Assembly (NCBI RefSeq): GCF_009796285.1
Contig: NZ_CP047020.1
Span: 3,100,001-3,164,000 of the forward strand
Reading direction: 5' to 3'
DNA from: Streptomyces broussonetiae
GTDB lineage: Bacteria; Actinomycetota; Actinomycetes; Streptomycetales; Streptomycetaceae
Length of the DNA: 64,000 bases
Of the stretch, positions 32,491 through 40,573 are shown piece by piece. How positions within the stretch are numbered: position 1 is the first letter of the stretch; each line of letters opens with the position of its first letter. The position numbers were made by a program, and so were the translations under genes. The notes beneath the pieces are model-generated. The model did no database searches. It was not told the origin of the DNA and saw only the letters and a program-made list of their open reading frames with translations.

Positions 32491-33799
32491 AGAGCCGGAC
32501 GCTGGCGTTGCCGTCGGCGTAGTACGCCACCGCCGACAGGGAGGCCGCCGAGAGTTCCATGCGGAACAGGGACTCGGGCGGGGCGCCGAGCGCGAGACGG
32601 ATGAGCGTCTTGATCGGGGTCACATGGCTGACCAGCAGAACCGTGCGGCCCGCGTAGGCCGCGACCAGCTTGTCCCGGGTGGGGCCGATACGCGCGGCCG
32701 TCTCGGCGAAGCTCTCGCCGCCGCCGGTGGGACAGGCCTGCGGGTCGGCGAGCCAGGCGTTGAGGTCGTCCGGATAGCGCTCGCGGACCTCTGAGAAGGT
32801 GAGGCCCTCCCAGGCGCCGAAGTCCGTCTCGCGCAGGCCGTCCTCGATCGTCACGTCCAGCCCGAGGCGGGCGGCGACGATGCCGGCGGTCTCGCGGGTG
32901 CGGGCGAGCGGGGACGCGACGACGGCCTGGACGGTGCCGCGTCGCGCCAGGGCCTCGGCGACCCGGCGGGCCTGTTCACGGCCGGCCTCGGAAAGGGCGG
33001 GGTCGGTGCCGCCGCTGCCGGAGAAACGCTTCTGGGGAGTCAGGGCGGTTTCGCCGTGACGCAGCAGCACGAACGTGGCGGGGGCGCCGAGGTCGGGGGC
33101 ACTGCTCCAGCCGGGGGCCGAGGCGCGCTGCTCGTCCGGGGTGCTCACCCCGCCGGAGCCGGCGGCACGCAGCTCGCCGGGGGTGCCCGCCCCACCGGAA
33201 CCGCCGGGGGTGCCCGCCTCACCGGAACCGCCGGGGGTGCCCGCCCCACCGGAACCGGCAGCAGCCTGTTCGTCCGGGGTGGTGAGGCGCTGCTCGCTCA
33301 GAGGTGCCTCCGCCACGCTCGGCTCCGCTCGCGCGGGCACGCCGCCGTCGTCCGCCGGTGCCGCCCCGGCGGCACGGCTGCCCGCGGCTGCGCCGGTACC
33401 CGCGTCCATCGCCTCGTTCGCCAGCCGGTCAGCGTGCTTGTTCTGCTCCCGCGGAATCCACTCGTACGTGACCTGGTCCGGCGGGAAGACCGCACGGGCC
33501 TGGGTGGCCAGGGGCTTCATGTCCGGGTGCTTGATCTTCCAGCGGCCCGACATCTGCTCGACGACCAGCTTGGAGTCCATGCGGACGTGCACCGCGGCGC
33601 CCGGGTCGAGGGCGTGGGCGGCGCGCAGCCCCGCCAACAGCCCCCGGTACTCGGCCACGTTGTTGGTGACGACACCGAGGAACTCGGCCTCCTCCGCCAG
33701 GATCTCGCCCGTCGCCGCGTCGCTGACCACGGCGCCGTAACCGGCCGGCCCGGGGTTGCCCCGTGACCCGCCGTCGGCCTCGACGATGAACTCCCGCAC
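32462..33799 (-). CDS. Bifunctional RNase HI / histidine phosphatase
   Basis: 445 residues from GTG 33799, with AGGGG upstream. The N-terminal RNase HI domain (about 1-135) has the acidic residues in VEADGGSRGNPG, NNVAEYRGLL, VRMDSKLVVEQ and the later KHADRLANEAMD. It degrades RNA in RNA-DNA hybrids. The C-terminal domain (about 240-445) is a phosphoglycerate-mutase-like phosphatase with RHGETALTP and SHVTPIK, resembling alpha-ribazole/acid phosphatase. S. coelicolor SCO2299 is the known example of this fusion. The linker (about 135-235) is a Gly/Thr/Pro-rich repeat and contains a dispersed palindromic repeat. Confidence 0.94.
   Translation of the reverse strand: MREFIVEADGGSRGNPGPAGYGAVVSDAATGEILAEEAEFLGVVTNNVAEYRGLLAGLRAAHALDPGAAVHVRMDSKLVVEQMSGRWKIKHPDMKPLATQARAVFPPDQVTYEWIPREQNKHADRLANEAMDAGTGAAAGSRAAGAAPADDGGVPARAEPSVAEAPLSEQRLTTPDEQAAAGSGGAGTPGGSGEAGTPGGSGGAGTPGELRAAGSGGVSTPDEQRASAPGWSSAPDLGAPATFVLLRHGETALTPQKRFSGSGGTDPALSEAGREQARRVAEALARRGTVQAVVASPLARTRETAGIVAARLGLDVTIEDGLRETDFGAWEGLTFSEVRERYPDDLNAWLADPQACPTGGGESFAETAARIGPTRDKLVAAYAGRTVLLVSHVTPIKTLIRLALGAPPESLFRMELSAASLSAVAYYADGNASVRLFNDTSHLRP
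33177..33257 (-). repeat. Three 27-bp tandem repeats in the RNase H/phosphatase linker
   Basis: Three copies differing at one base encode GTPGGSGxA nine-residue repeats on the minus strand. The unit is a multiple of three, so copy-number change keeps the frame. Confidence 0.85.
33305..33337. repeat. Dispersed palindromic repeat, copy 2 (in RNase H linker)
   Basis: 33 bp matching 20822-20854 at 30 positions. Here it has been accommodated in frame and encodes part of VPARAEPSVAEA in the linker of the bifunctional enzyme. Confidence 0.6.
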
Positions 33800-33817
33800 C
33801 CGACAAGCCCCTTGTCC

Positions 33818-33857
33818 ACAGAGGTCTACAGAGGTCTACAGAGGTCTACAGAGGTCT
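33818..33857. repeat. Four perfect 10-bp tandem repeats between operon genes
   Basis: ACAGAGGTCT is repeated four times without mismatch, followed by one degenerate copy. It fills most of the 66-bp gap between the zinc-ribbon gene and the RNase H gene. Ten bases is about one helical turn. Slippage-prone. Confidence 0.9.
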
Positions 33858-33865
33858 GAAGAGGA

Positions 33866-34609
33866 CTACAGACCCGACTCGGCCGTACGCACCAGGATGC
33901 GACGGCAGTTCTCGCACCGCACGACGGTGTCCGGGGCCGCCGTACGGATCTCGTTCAGCTCGGTGATCGCCAGCTCCTGGCGGCAGCCCTGGCAGGTGCG
34001 GGCGTACAGCTTGGCCGCGCCGATGCCGCCCTGCTGCTCGCGCAGCTTCTCGTAGAGCGCCAGCAGGTCCGCCGGGACGGACGCGGCCACGACCTCGCGC
34101 TCCTTCGTCACCGTCGCGGCCTCGCCGTCGATCTCCTCGAAGGCCGTGTCCCGGCGCCCGGTCGCGTCGTCGATCTTCGACTGCACGGACGCGACCCGCT
34201 CGGTCAGCTCGCCCACCCGCTCCTGCGTGGCCTCGCGGCGCTCCATCACCTCGAGGACCACGTCCTCCAGGTCGCCCTGGCGCTTGGCGAGGGAGACGAT
34301 CTCCTTCTGCAGGTTCTCCAGGTCCTTCGGCGAGGTGACCGCGCCGGAGTCCAGGCGCTGCTGGTCGCGGGCGGCGCGCTGGCGCACCTGGTCCACGTCC
34401 TGCTCGGCCTTGGTCTGCTCGCGGGCGGTGTCGCTCTCCTCGGTCTGCGCGGCCACCAGCAGGTCGCGCAGCTGCGTGAGGTCCTTGTTCAGCGTGTCGA
34501 TCTCGGCGTGCTCGGGCAGCGACTTCCGCCTGTGCGCGAGCTGCTGGAGGCGGACGTCGAGGGCCTGGACGTCGAGGAGTCGGATCTGGTCGGCGGGCGC
34601 GGCGTTCAG
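33866..34609 (-). CDS. Zinc-ribbon coiled-coil protein (C4-type, DUF164), apparent CTG start
   Basis: 247 residues if read from CTG 34609. Residues about 10-180 are a long coiled coil, rich in Glu/Gln/Arg heptads (DIRLQQLA-like start, then EQDVDQVRQRAARDQQRL and ENLQKEIVSLAKRQGDLE). The C-terminus is a four-cysteine ribbon, CQGC and CENC. The family N-terminus NAAPADQIRLLDVQALD starts directly after the CTG. AGGAG lies 7 nt before it. No in-frame ATG, GTG or TTG precedes it, and the first internal GTG (34456) would cut off the conserved N-terminus. It is in an operon with the Nif3 gene (14-bp gap). Confidence 0.88.
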   Translation of the reverse strand: MNAAPADQIRLLDVQALDVRLQQLAHRRKSLPEHAEIDTLNKDLTQLRDLLVAAQTEESDTAREQTKAEQDVDQVRQRAARDQQRLDSGAVTSPKDLENLQKEIVSLAKRQGDLEDVVLEVMERREATQERVGELTERVASVQSKIDDATGRRDTAFEEIDGEAATVTKEREVVAASVPADLLALYEKLREQQGGIGAAKLYARTCQGCRQELAITELNEIRTAAPDTVVRCENCRRILVRTAESGL

Positions 34610-34622
34610 TTGGGGGCTCCTG

Positions 34623-35462
34623 TTAGCTACTGGAAGGGGTGGACGCCGCGTGGGCGGTCCAGGGGTCGGTGACCGTCTTGGAGACGTGGACGCGCAGGTC
34701 CCAGCCGTGGCGGTCGGAGATCTCGTCGAGCTGGCTCGCGGCCAGCTCGCACCAGGGCCACTCGGTGGCCCAGTGCGCCGCGTCGAGCAGCGCGAGAGGG
34801 CTGTGCGCGACGGCCTCGCTGGCCGGGTGGTGGCGCAGGTCGGCGGTGAGGAAGGCGTCGACGCCCGCGGCGCGGACCTGGTCGAAGAGGCTGTCGCCGG
34901 AACCGCCGCTGACGGCGACCGTACGGACGACGGCCTCGAGGTCGCCGGCGACGCGGATGCCCTGCGCGGTGGCGGGCAGCCGCTCGGCGGCCCGGGCGGC
35001 CAGCTCGCGCACGGTCAGCGGGTGGTCCAGCTCGCAGATCCGGCCGAGACCCCGGCGGCCCGTCGGGTCGGTGGGGTCCGGGACCAGGGGGCGGACGACC
35101 CTCAGGTCGAGCGCGCCCGCCAGCGCGTCCGAGACGCCCGGGTCCGCCGTGTCGGCGTTGGTGTGGGCGACGTGCAGGGCGATGTCGTTCTTGATCAGCG
35201 TGTGCACGACGCGGCCCTTGAAGTGGGTCGCCGCCACTGTCGTCGTCCCGCGCAGGTAGAGCGGGTGGTGGGTGACCAGCAGGTCGGCGCCGAGCTTCAC
35301 CGCCTCCTCGACGATCTCCCGCACGGGATCGACGGCGAACAGGACGCGGGTGACCTCCTGGTCGGGGTCGCCCGCCACCGTGCCGACCGCGTCCCAGGAC
35401 TCGGCCCGCTCGGCGGGCCACAGGCTCTCCAGCGCGGCGATGACTTCAGACAGACGGGGCAC
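34623..35462 (-). CDS. Nif3-like dinuclear metal-centre protein
   Basis: 279 residues. The metal ligands of the Nif3/YbgI/YqfO family are visible: His pair in LLVTHHPLYLRG, a His-Asp element in HVAHTNADTA, and a C-terminal His/Glu region in FLTADLRHHPASE. The fold forms a hexameric toroid. The function is unresolved, with GTP cyclohydrolase-like hydrolase activity suggested for some members. It precedes the C4 zinc-ribbon gene and RNase H/phosphatase gene, an order that I recall as conserved in Streptomyces. Confidence 0.92.
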   Translation of the reverse strand: MPRLSEVIAALESLWPAERAESWDAVGTVAGDPDQEVTRVLFAVDPVREIVEEAVKLGADLLVTHHPLYLRGTTTVAATHFKGRVVHTLIKNDIALHVAHTNADTADPGVSDALAGALDLRVVRPLVPDPTDPTGRRGLGRICELDHPLTVRELAARAAERLPATAQGIRVAGDLEAVVRTVAVSGGSGDSLFDQVRAAGVDAFLTADLRHHPASEAVAHSPLALLDAAHWATEWPWCELAASQLDEISDRHGWDLRVHVSKTVTDPWTAHAASTPSSS

Positions 35463-35649
35463 GGGAAAAGGCTACCTGGCTGTTCGGCGGGGCCGTACCG
35501 CATCCGCATGGTCTTGTCCCGCTCAGCACAAACGTCCCGGTTTCCTCAGGTGAATCGCTTCTGCGCCACCCGTATGTGTGAAGTGGACATCGGTCGGTCC
35601 CACGTCTGTGCGTGCGAAAACTAATTTCGTCGCCGGAGGTGACCGAACG

Positions 35650-36864
35650 ATGACGGCCTGTGCGATCGAGCCCCCGTCCACGAACGGTGCGGACGGGAAG
35701 GCGGGGACGGTCTGCGCCCTCACGGCGGACGGGGCGTACGCCGCCCGGCTCGCGCTGGACGGCGACTGCTGGTTCCCGGAGCGCTGGACCCTCGACGGTC
35801 CGGAGCCGTACGCGGTGCCGCTGCCCGGCAACCAGCCGGAGGAGCCCGGTACCGAGGTGCAGCCCCTGGCCGACGGCCGGGTACTGATCCACCGGCTGAT
35901 CGAGCGTCGGCACGCCTTTTCGCTGCTGTATCCGACCGGGCCCGGCACCGGTGAGCTGCCGCTGGGAGCGGTGGAGTGCCCCGAGCCCGGCAGCCGGCTC
36001 ACCCTGCTGCCGCCCGCGCCGGGAGGTACGCAGGCGTACGCCCTCGCCGTCGGCCCGCGCTCCAGCACCGTCTGGCTGGTGGCGGGGGGCGCCTTCGGCC
36101 CGGAGCGGCTCGCCGAGGTGCCGGGGCAGTGCGCGGGCGGGGTGTGGCTGGACCGCGCCGGGCGGATGCTGGCGCTGGACCGGGAGCAGGGCGGGCCGGT
36201 CAAGACGGTCGTGGTGGACCTGGCGCGCGCCGAGGTCTCGCCCCTGCTCCAGATCACGGCCGAGAGCGACGACCGGCTGCTGCTCGCGGACCCCGACAGC
36301 GGGCTGCTGCTCATCTCCTCCGACGCGCCCTCTCCCGGGCAGGAACGATTGGGCTGGGGGGTGCTCGGCAGCACCCTGCCGGTGCGCTTCCCGGAGAGCC
36401 TGCGGGTGCCCGACTGCCCGGTGACTCCGTTCGCGATCCAGCCGGGGCAGATGCTGATGCCGGAGAGCTGCGCGGTGGCGCTGCGCGTCGACGGGCCGTT
36501 CGGCAGCTGGGTGGGCATCTGGCGGCCGGACGGGCGGCGGGTGAGCCACCTTCCGGCGCCCGGGGGGTGGCTGGCCGGCGCCGGGCGGTGGACGCGGGAC
36601 GGGGTGCTGCGGCTGCCCTACGCCACGCAGGAGACTCCGTGCGGCGTGGCGGAGCTGACGGCACCCAGGGGGGAGACGGCTGCGGCAAGCGGCATCGCCG
36701 CAGCGCGGGGGGACGCGGGTCCGGGGGATCCGGTCCGGGACGGCACGGCCGCCGGGGCGCCCGAGGCGTCACGGCAGCCGACGGAACCGGATCCTCCGGA
36801 ACCTGTGGTGGCACGTCCTGTGCCGTTGCAGCAAGCACCGCTGGGTCGTCTTGTAACGAACTAG
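35650..36864 (+). CDS. Conserved hypothetical protein, probable beta-propeller
   Basis: 404 residues from ATG 35650, with GGAGGTGA 8 nt upstream. Repeated blocks of about 40-50 residues with the rhythm strand-loop-strand and Trp/Gly-Asp turns (ALDGDCWFPERW, SSTVWLVAGGAFGPERLAEV, GGVWLDRAGRMLALDRE, DDRLLLADPDSGLLLIS, WVGIWRPDGRRVSHL) suggest a WD40-like propeller. No signal peptide. The last 60 residues are low-complexity Pro/Ala/Glu. No catalytic motif is recognisable. A small His/Arg-rich gene follows. Confidence 0.7.
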   Translation: MTACAIEPPSTNGADGKAGTVCALTADGAYAARLALDGDCWFPERWTLDGPEPYAVPLPGNQPEEPGTEVQPLADGRVLIHRLIERRHAFSLLYPTGPGTGELPLGAVECPEPGSRLTLLPPAPGGTQAYALAVGPRSSTVWLVAGGAFGPERLAEVPGQCAGGVWLDRAGRMLALDREQGGPVKTVVVDLARAEVSPLLQITAESDDRLLLADPDSGLLLISSDAPSPGQERLGWGVLGSTLPVRFPESLRVPDCPVTPFAIQPGQMLMPESCAVALRVDGPFGSWVGIWRPDGRRVSHLPAPGGWLAGAGRWTRDGVLRLPYATQETPCGVAELTAPRGETAAASGIAAARGDAGPGDPVRDGTAAGAPEASRQPTEPDPPEPVVARPVPLQQAPLGRLVTN

Positions 36865-36960
36865 TGCCGGTTGGCGTGTGCGCCTGGATTCGGCCTGTGG
36901 TGTGCCGGTTACACTCGCCGGGCTGTACGAAAGATCATGTTGACGGGGTGAATTCTTCCG

Positions 36961-37119
36961 ATGAGCGACACCAGCACCACCGAGCAGCTGTCTGCCGGCT
37001 CTCAGGAGGCGGCCGGTCACGGCCGGCACCGGGGCCCGGTCGCGGCCCAGGACAGTGAGTCGGCTGCCCACGGGCGGCACCGCAAGCCGGCCACGGAGAC
37101 CACCGAGGCAGCTGCCTGA
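36961..37119 (+). CDS. Small His/Arg-rich conserved Streptomyces protein
   Basis: 52 residues, soluble and highly polar, containing two HGRHR repeats (GHGRHRGPVAAQD and AHGRHRKPATE). Homologues with the same repeat occur widely in Streptomyces as I recall them. Function unknown. A TACACT -10-like element at 36910-36915 and a strong terminator just downstream show it is its own transcription unit. It is too short for standard gene-length cut-offs and easily missed. Confidence 0.75.
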   Translation: MSDTSTTEQLSAGSQEAAGHGRHRGPVAAQDSESAAHGRHRKPATETTEAAA

Positions 37120-37132
37120 CGGTCGTAGCGAA

Positions 37133-37166
37133 GAGGGGGTGCCCGACCGGGCACCCCCTCTTTTTT
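37133..37166 (+). terminator. Strong bidirectional intrinsic terminator
   Basis: A 12-bp perfect stem, GAGGGGGTGCCC / GGGCACCCCCTC with loop GACC, is followed by six T. It serves the small protein gene and, on the other strand, can end the hsd4A-like operon that stops at 37203. Confidence 0.93.
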
Positions 37167-37202
37167 CGCCTTCTTCCTGCTCTTTCCGCCTTCTTCGCCG
37201 CC

Positions 37203-38144
37203 TCAGCCCCGCTTGAGACCCAGCACCTCCGCCGCCGCGAAGGTCTCCCCCGGCGGCCGGTCCGCGTAGTGCGGGGTGAGCAGCGCGTCGAGTTCGTCGT
37301 AGCTGAACGTCTCCTGCTTGCTGTCGAACTTCGCCTGCACCCGCGGCCGTTCGACGACGGCGACCATGCCGCCGTGGACGACGAGGAGCTGGCCGGTGAT
37401 CCGGGCGGCGGCCGGTGCGGCCAAGTAGCCGACGAGCGGGGCGACATGCTCGGGCGCCAGTGGGTCCAGGCCCTCGTCCGGAGCGGCGAAGCCCGCGAAG
37501 ACGTCCTCGGTCATCCGGGTTCGGGCGCGCGGGCAGATCGCGTTGGCCGTGACGCCGTACCGGGCGAGGGCGAGGGCGCTGGAGGTGGTCAGGCCGACGA
37601 TTCCGCCTTTCGCTGCGGCGTAGTTGGGCTGGCCCGCGGAACCGGCGAGGAACGCCTCCGAGGAGGTGTTCACGATCCGCCCGTAGACCTTCTCTCCCCC
37701 GGCCGCCTTGGACCGCTCCCGCCAGTGCGCGGCGGCGAAGTGAGTGGTGTTGAAGTGGCCCTTGAGGTGGACCCGGATCACCGAGTCCCACTCGTCCTCG
37801 GTCATCGAGAAGACCATGCGGTCGCGCAGGATGCCCGCGTTGTTGACGAGGATGTCGAGCTTGCCGTACTCGGCGACCGCCAGCTCGACCAGCTCGCGGG
37901 CCTGTGCGAAGTCGGCGACGTCCCCGGTGTGGGCGACCGCCCGGCCGCCCTGTGCGCGGATCTCGGCGGCGACGTCCTGTGCGGGGCCCGCCGAGGCCTC
38001 GCCGGAGCCGTCGCGTCCGGCTCGGCCGTAGTCGTTGACGACGACGGCCGAGCCGAGCCGGGCGAGTTCGAGTGCCTCGGCCCGGCCCAGCCCGCGTCCG
38101 GCGCCGGTGACGATCGCCGCCATCCCCTCCAGTGGCAGTGACAT
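37203..38144 (-). CDS. Hsd4A-like SDR, probable beta-hydroxyacyl-CoA dehydrogenase of steroid side-chain oxidation
   Basis: 313 residues from ATG 38144. Cofactor motif TGAGRGLG, then NDYGRAGRDGS, NNAGILRDRM, active site S...YAAAK in NYAAAKGGIVGL, and ANAICPRARTRMT. The overall pattern, including the C-terminal extension with FSYDELDALL, resembles M. tuberculosis Hsd4A (Rv3502c), which oxidises the 24-hydroxy sterol-CoA intermediate. It is the last gene of a three-gene operon with alcohol dehydrogenase and an Hsd4B-like hydratase, behind a KstR-type box at 40243. Not proven to act on sterols in this organism. Confidence 0.88.
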   Translation of the reverse strand: MSLPLEGMAAIVTGAGRGLGRAEALELARLGSAVVVNDYGRAGRDGSGEASAGPAQDVAAEIRAQGGRAVAHTGDVADFAQARELVELAVAEYGKLDILVNNAGILRDRMVFSMTEDEWDSVIRVHLKGHFNTTHFAAAHWRERSKAAGGEKVYGRIVNTSSEAFLAGSAGQPNYAAAKGGIVGLTTSSALALARYGVTANAICPRARTRMTEDVFAGFAAPDEGLDPLAPEHVAPLVGYLAAPAAARITGQLLVVHGGMVAVVERPRVQAKFDSKQETFSYDELDALLTPHYADRPPGETFAAAEVLGLKRG

Positions 38145-38155
38145 ACGCCGCGTCC

Positions 38156-39232
38156 TCAGATCTCGATGCACGTACGCAGGGCGGTCCCGGTACGCATCTG
38201 GTCCAGTGCCTCGTTGATCTCCGCCAGCGGCACCCGGTGGGTGATCAGGCCCGCCAGGTCGATGCGGCCGGCCCGCCACAGGGCGATCGCGCGCTCGTAG
38301 GAACGCAGCACGTCCCCGCCGCCGTACATGGACGGCAGGATGCGCTTCTCGTCGAAGAACAGCTCGAACATGTTCAGCTGGAGGAAGTCGTCCATGGCAC
38401 CCGCGCCGACCACGACGAGGGTGCCGCCGCGCCGGGTGTTCTCGTAGGCGGTGCGGGCGGTGGCGGACCTGCCGACGACCTCGAAGACGTAGTCGAAGCC
38501 CTCGCCGCCGGTGACCTGCTGCTTGGCGTCGGCCAGTTCGTCGGGCGCGACAGCCCTCGTGGCGCCGAACCTCAGCGCGGACTCTCGGCGGGAGGCGACC
38601 GGGTCGACGGCGACGATCTCCGCGGCGCCCTTCAGGCGTGCGCCCTGGACCGCCGAGATGCCGACGCCTCCGCAGCCGATGACGGCGACGGACGAACCGG
38701 CCGCCACATCGGCGGTGTTGAGGGCGGCGCCCAGTCCGGTGGTCACCCCGCAGCCGATCAGGGCGGCCACGTCGAAGGGCACGTCCTCGGGAATGGGCAC
38801 GGCACAGCCCGCGTCGACCACGACCTCCTCGGCGAAGGTGCCGGTGCCCGCGAAGCCGAAGACGTCACCGTTCGAGCGCTTGAAGTTCGGGGTGCCGGCG
38901 TTCATGAAACCGGCCAGGCACAGCTGGGTCTGGCCGCGCTTGCAGGCCGGACAGGCACCACAGGCGGGCAGCCAGCAGATCACGACCCGGTCGCCCGGCT
39001 TCACGTGCCCGACGTTCTCACCGACTTCGAGGATCTCTCCGGCGCCCTCGTGTCCCGGCACGAACGGCGCGGGCTGCGGCAGCACCCCGCTCATCGCGGA
39101 CAGGTCGGAGTGGCACAGCCCGGTGGCACGCACCCGGACCCTGACCTTGCCGGGACCCAAGCCCACGGCCTCCATGTCGTCGTGGACCTCGAGCTTTTCC
39201 TGGCCGATCTCGTGCAGTACGGCTGCGCGCAT
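38156..39232 (-). CDS. Zinc-dependent alcohol dehydrogenase (MDR family)
   Basis: 358 residues. Catalytic zinc ligands are Cys in TGLCHSDLS and His-Glu in PGHEGAG. The structural zinc site is the four-cysteine lobe CGACPACKRGQTQLC. The nucleotide fold is GCGGVGISAVQGA, and VDPVA at the end of the second strand indicates NAD. It oxidises an alcohol to the aldehyde or ketone. In this operon a likely role is oxidation of a sterol or aliphatic side-chain alcohol (inference). 11 bp separate it from the SDR gene. Confidence 0.9.
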   Translation of the reverse strand: MRAAVLHEIGQEKLEVHDDMEAVGLGPGKVRVRVRATGLCHSDLSAMSGVLPQPAPFVPGHEGAGEILEVGENVGHVKPGDRVVICWLPACGACPACKRGQTQLCLAGFMNAGTPNFKRSNGDVFGFAGTGTFAEEVVVDAGCAVPIPEDVPFDVAALIGCGVTTGLGAALNTADVAAGSSVAVIGCGGVGISAVQGARLKGAAEIVAVDPVASRRESALRFGATRAVAPDELADAKQQVTGGEGFDYVFEVVGRSATARTAYENTRRGGTLVVVGAGAMDDFLQLNMFELFFDEKRILPSMYGGGDVLRSYERAIALWRAGRIDLAGLITHRVPLAEINEALDQMRTGTALRTCIEI

Positions 39233-39284
39233 GGTGCGGCTCTCCCCTCACAGGCCTCTCGGAGGTGCTGGTCGGACGTGCGTC

Positions 39285-40160
39285 TCAGGAGTGACGGACG
39301 ACGGTGTCGGCGAGGACCGGCGCGTCCTCCCGCTCGACGGCGCTCACACCCACCCGGACGCTCCCCTCCCCCTGCCACATACGGATGCGCAGGGTCTCCC
39401 CGGGGAACACGACCCCGGCGAACCGGGTGGCGTAGGACCGCACCCGGCTCACGTCCCCGCCGAGCAGCGTGTCCACGACCGCCTTGAGCGTGATGCCGTA
39501 GGTGCACAGCCCGTGCAGGATCGGCCCGTCGAAGCCGGCGCGCTGGGCGAAGTCGGGGTCGGCGTGCAGCGGGTTCCAGTCACCGGACAGGCGGTAGAGG
39601 AGGGCCTGGTCCTCGCGGACCGGGCGCTCGACCGTCCTGTCGGGTTCGCCGACGGGCGCGGCGAGGCGGTCGGAGGGGCCGCGGTCGCCGCCCCAGCCGC
39701 CTTCCCCGCGTACGAAGATCCGGGCGTCGTTGGTCCACAGCGGGCCGTCGGCGTCGGTGACCTCGGTGCGCAGGACCAGGATGGCGGCCTTGCCCTTGTC
39801 GTAGACGGCGGCGAGCCGGTTGGTCGCGGTCGCAGTGCCCTCGACCGGGAGCGGGCGGTGGATGTCCAGCGTCTGCCCGCCGTGCAGGACCTTGGCGAGT
39901 TCGACCTCCACACCGGGCATGGACAGCCCGCTGATCACTCCGGGTGCGCCGGAGCCCGCGACGGTGGCGAAGCTCGGCAGGACGTGCAGCCGTGACTCCA
40001 GGGTGTAGCGCAGTTCGTCGGGGTCGGTGGCGGGGCTGTGCCTGTCGGGGTTGGCACCCGCCCCGATGCCGAGGTGATAGAGCTGGACGTCCTTGGTGGT
40101 CCAGGAGATCTCACCGGTACGGGGTTCGGCCGCGAGGGCCTTTGCTGCGTCGATGGGCAT
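39285..40160 (-). CDS. MaoC-family enoyl-CoA hydratase, Hsd4B-like
   Basis: 291 residues with a double hot-dog fold. The N-terminus MPIDAAKALAAEP...ISWTTKDVQLYHLGIGAG and the C-terminal active site GDWNPLHADPDFAQRAGF followed by PILHGLCTYG match M. tuberculosis Rv3538 (Hsd4B), from memory. The hydratase-2 residues Asp and His lie in the GDWNPLH motif. It hydrates 2-enoyl-CoA intermediates, in KstR regulons those of the sterol side chain. It is first in the operon, with a KstR-type box 83 bp upstream. Confidence 0.9.
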   Translation of the reverse strand: MPIDAAKALAAEPRTGEISWTTKDVQLYHLGIGAGANPDRHSPATDPDELRYTLESRLHVLPSFATVAGSGAPGVISGLSMPGVEVELAKVLHGGQTLDIHRPLPVEGTATATNRLAAVYDKGKAAILVLRTEVTDADGPLWTNDARIFVRGEGGWGGDRGPSDRLAAPVGEPDRTVERPVREDQALLYRLSGDWNPLHADPDFAQRAGFDGPILHGLCTYGITLKAVVDTLLGGDVSRVRSYATRFAGVVFPGETLRIRMWQGEGSVRVGVSAVEREDAPVLADTVVRHS

Positions 40161-40573
40161 ACGGCTCCTGACACTGGCGGTTCAAGACCCCGGCGCGGTC
40201 GTCCGCACCGTCGGCCGCACCGAGGTCGTCCACGGGCGGATCTAGAACGCGTTCCAATCCGGCGCCCTCTGTATAGCCGAGCGCTCCGCAGTTGTGAAGG
40301 CTCCTGACGAGGTGTCAGGAGCCGCGGTCGGTGACATTTGTACTGCCCGAGTCCGTACATACGCATCTGTCCGGGGCGACGCCGGATCCGTAGCGTTGCA
40401 GGCATGACACTCGCGCACCGGGTCGCCCCGGCCGGTCGCGGCCGTGATGGACGGGCGCGCCCTCGGTGCGGGTGCGATCATCGTGCTGACGGTGTGGCCG
40501 AGACTGTTCGGCTCGCACGCTGCGCTGTCGCACCGCCGTGGGGCGAAGACCATGTGATCGGGGGAACACGGAT
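40161..40573. other. Intergenic region with KstR box and possible gene remnant
   Basis: It holds the KstR-type box at 40243-40256 and a leaderless-type start signal (TAGCGT then ATG at 40404). Behind that ATG, high third-position G/C switches frame, ending in a short hydrophobic stretch (ALGAGAIIVLTVWPRLFG) that stops at about 40,556. This could be the decayed start of a membrane gene once upstream of the histidine kinase. Nothing intact is supported. Confidence 0.4.
40243..40256. promoter_or_regulatory. KstR-type operator upstream of the hydratase operon
   Basis: TAGAACGCGTTCCA fits the KstR consensus TNNAACNNGTTNNA at all fixed positions. It is 83 bp before the Hsd4B-like start, in the expected promoter position. 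Confidence 0.75.

Noticed and set aside
33818..33857. Tandem repeats considered as a CRISPR array
   Set aside because: The 10-bp units are directly adjacent without spacers, and no cas genes are present.
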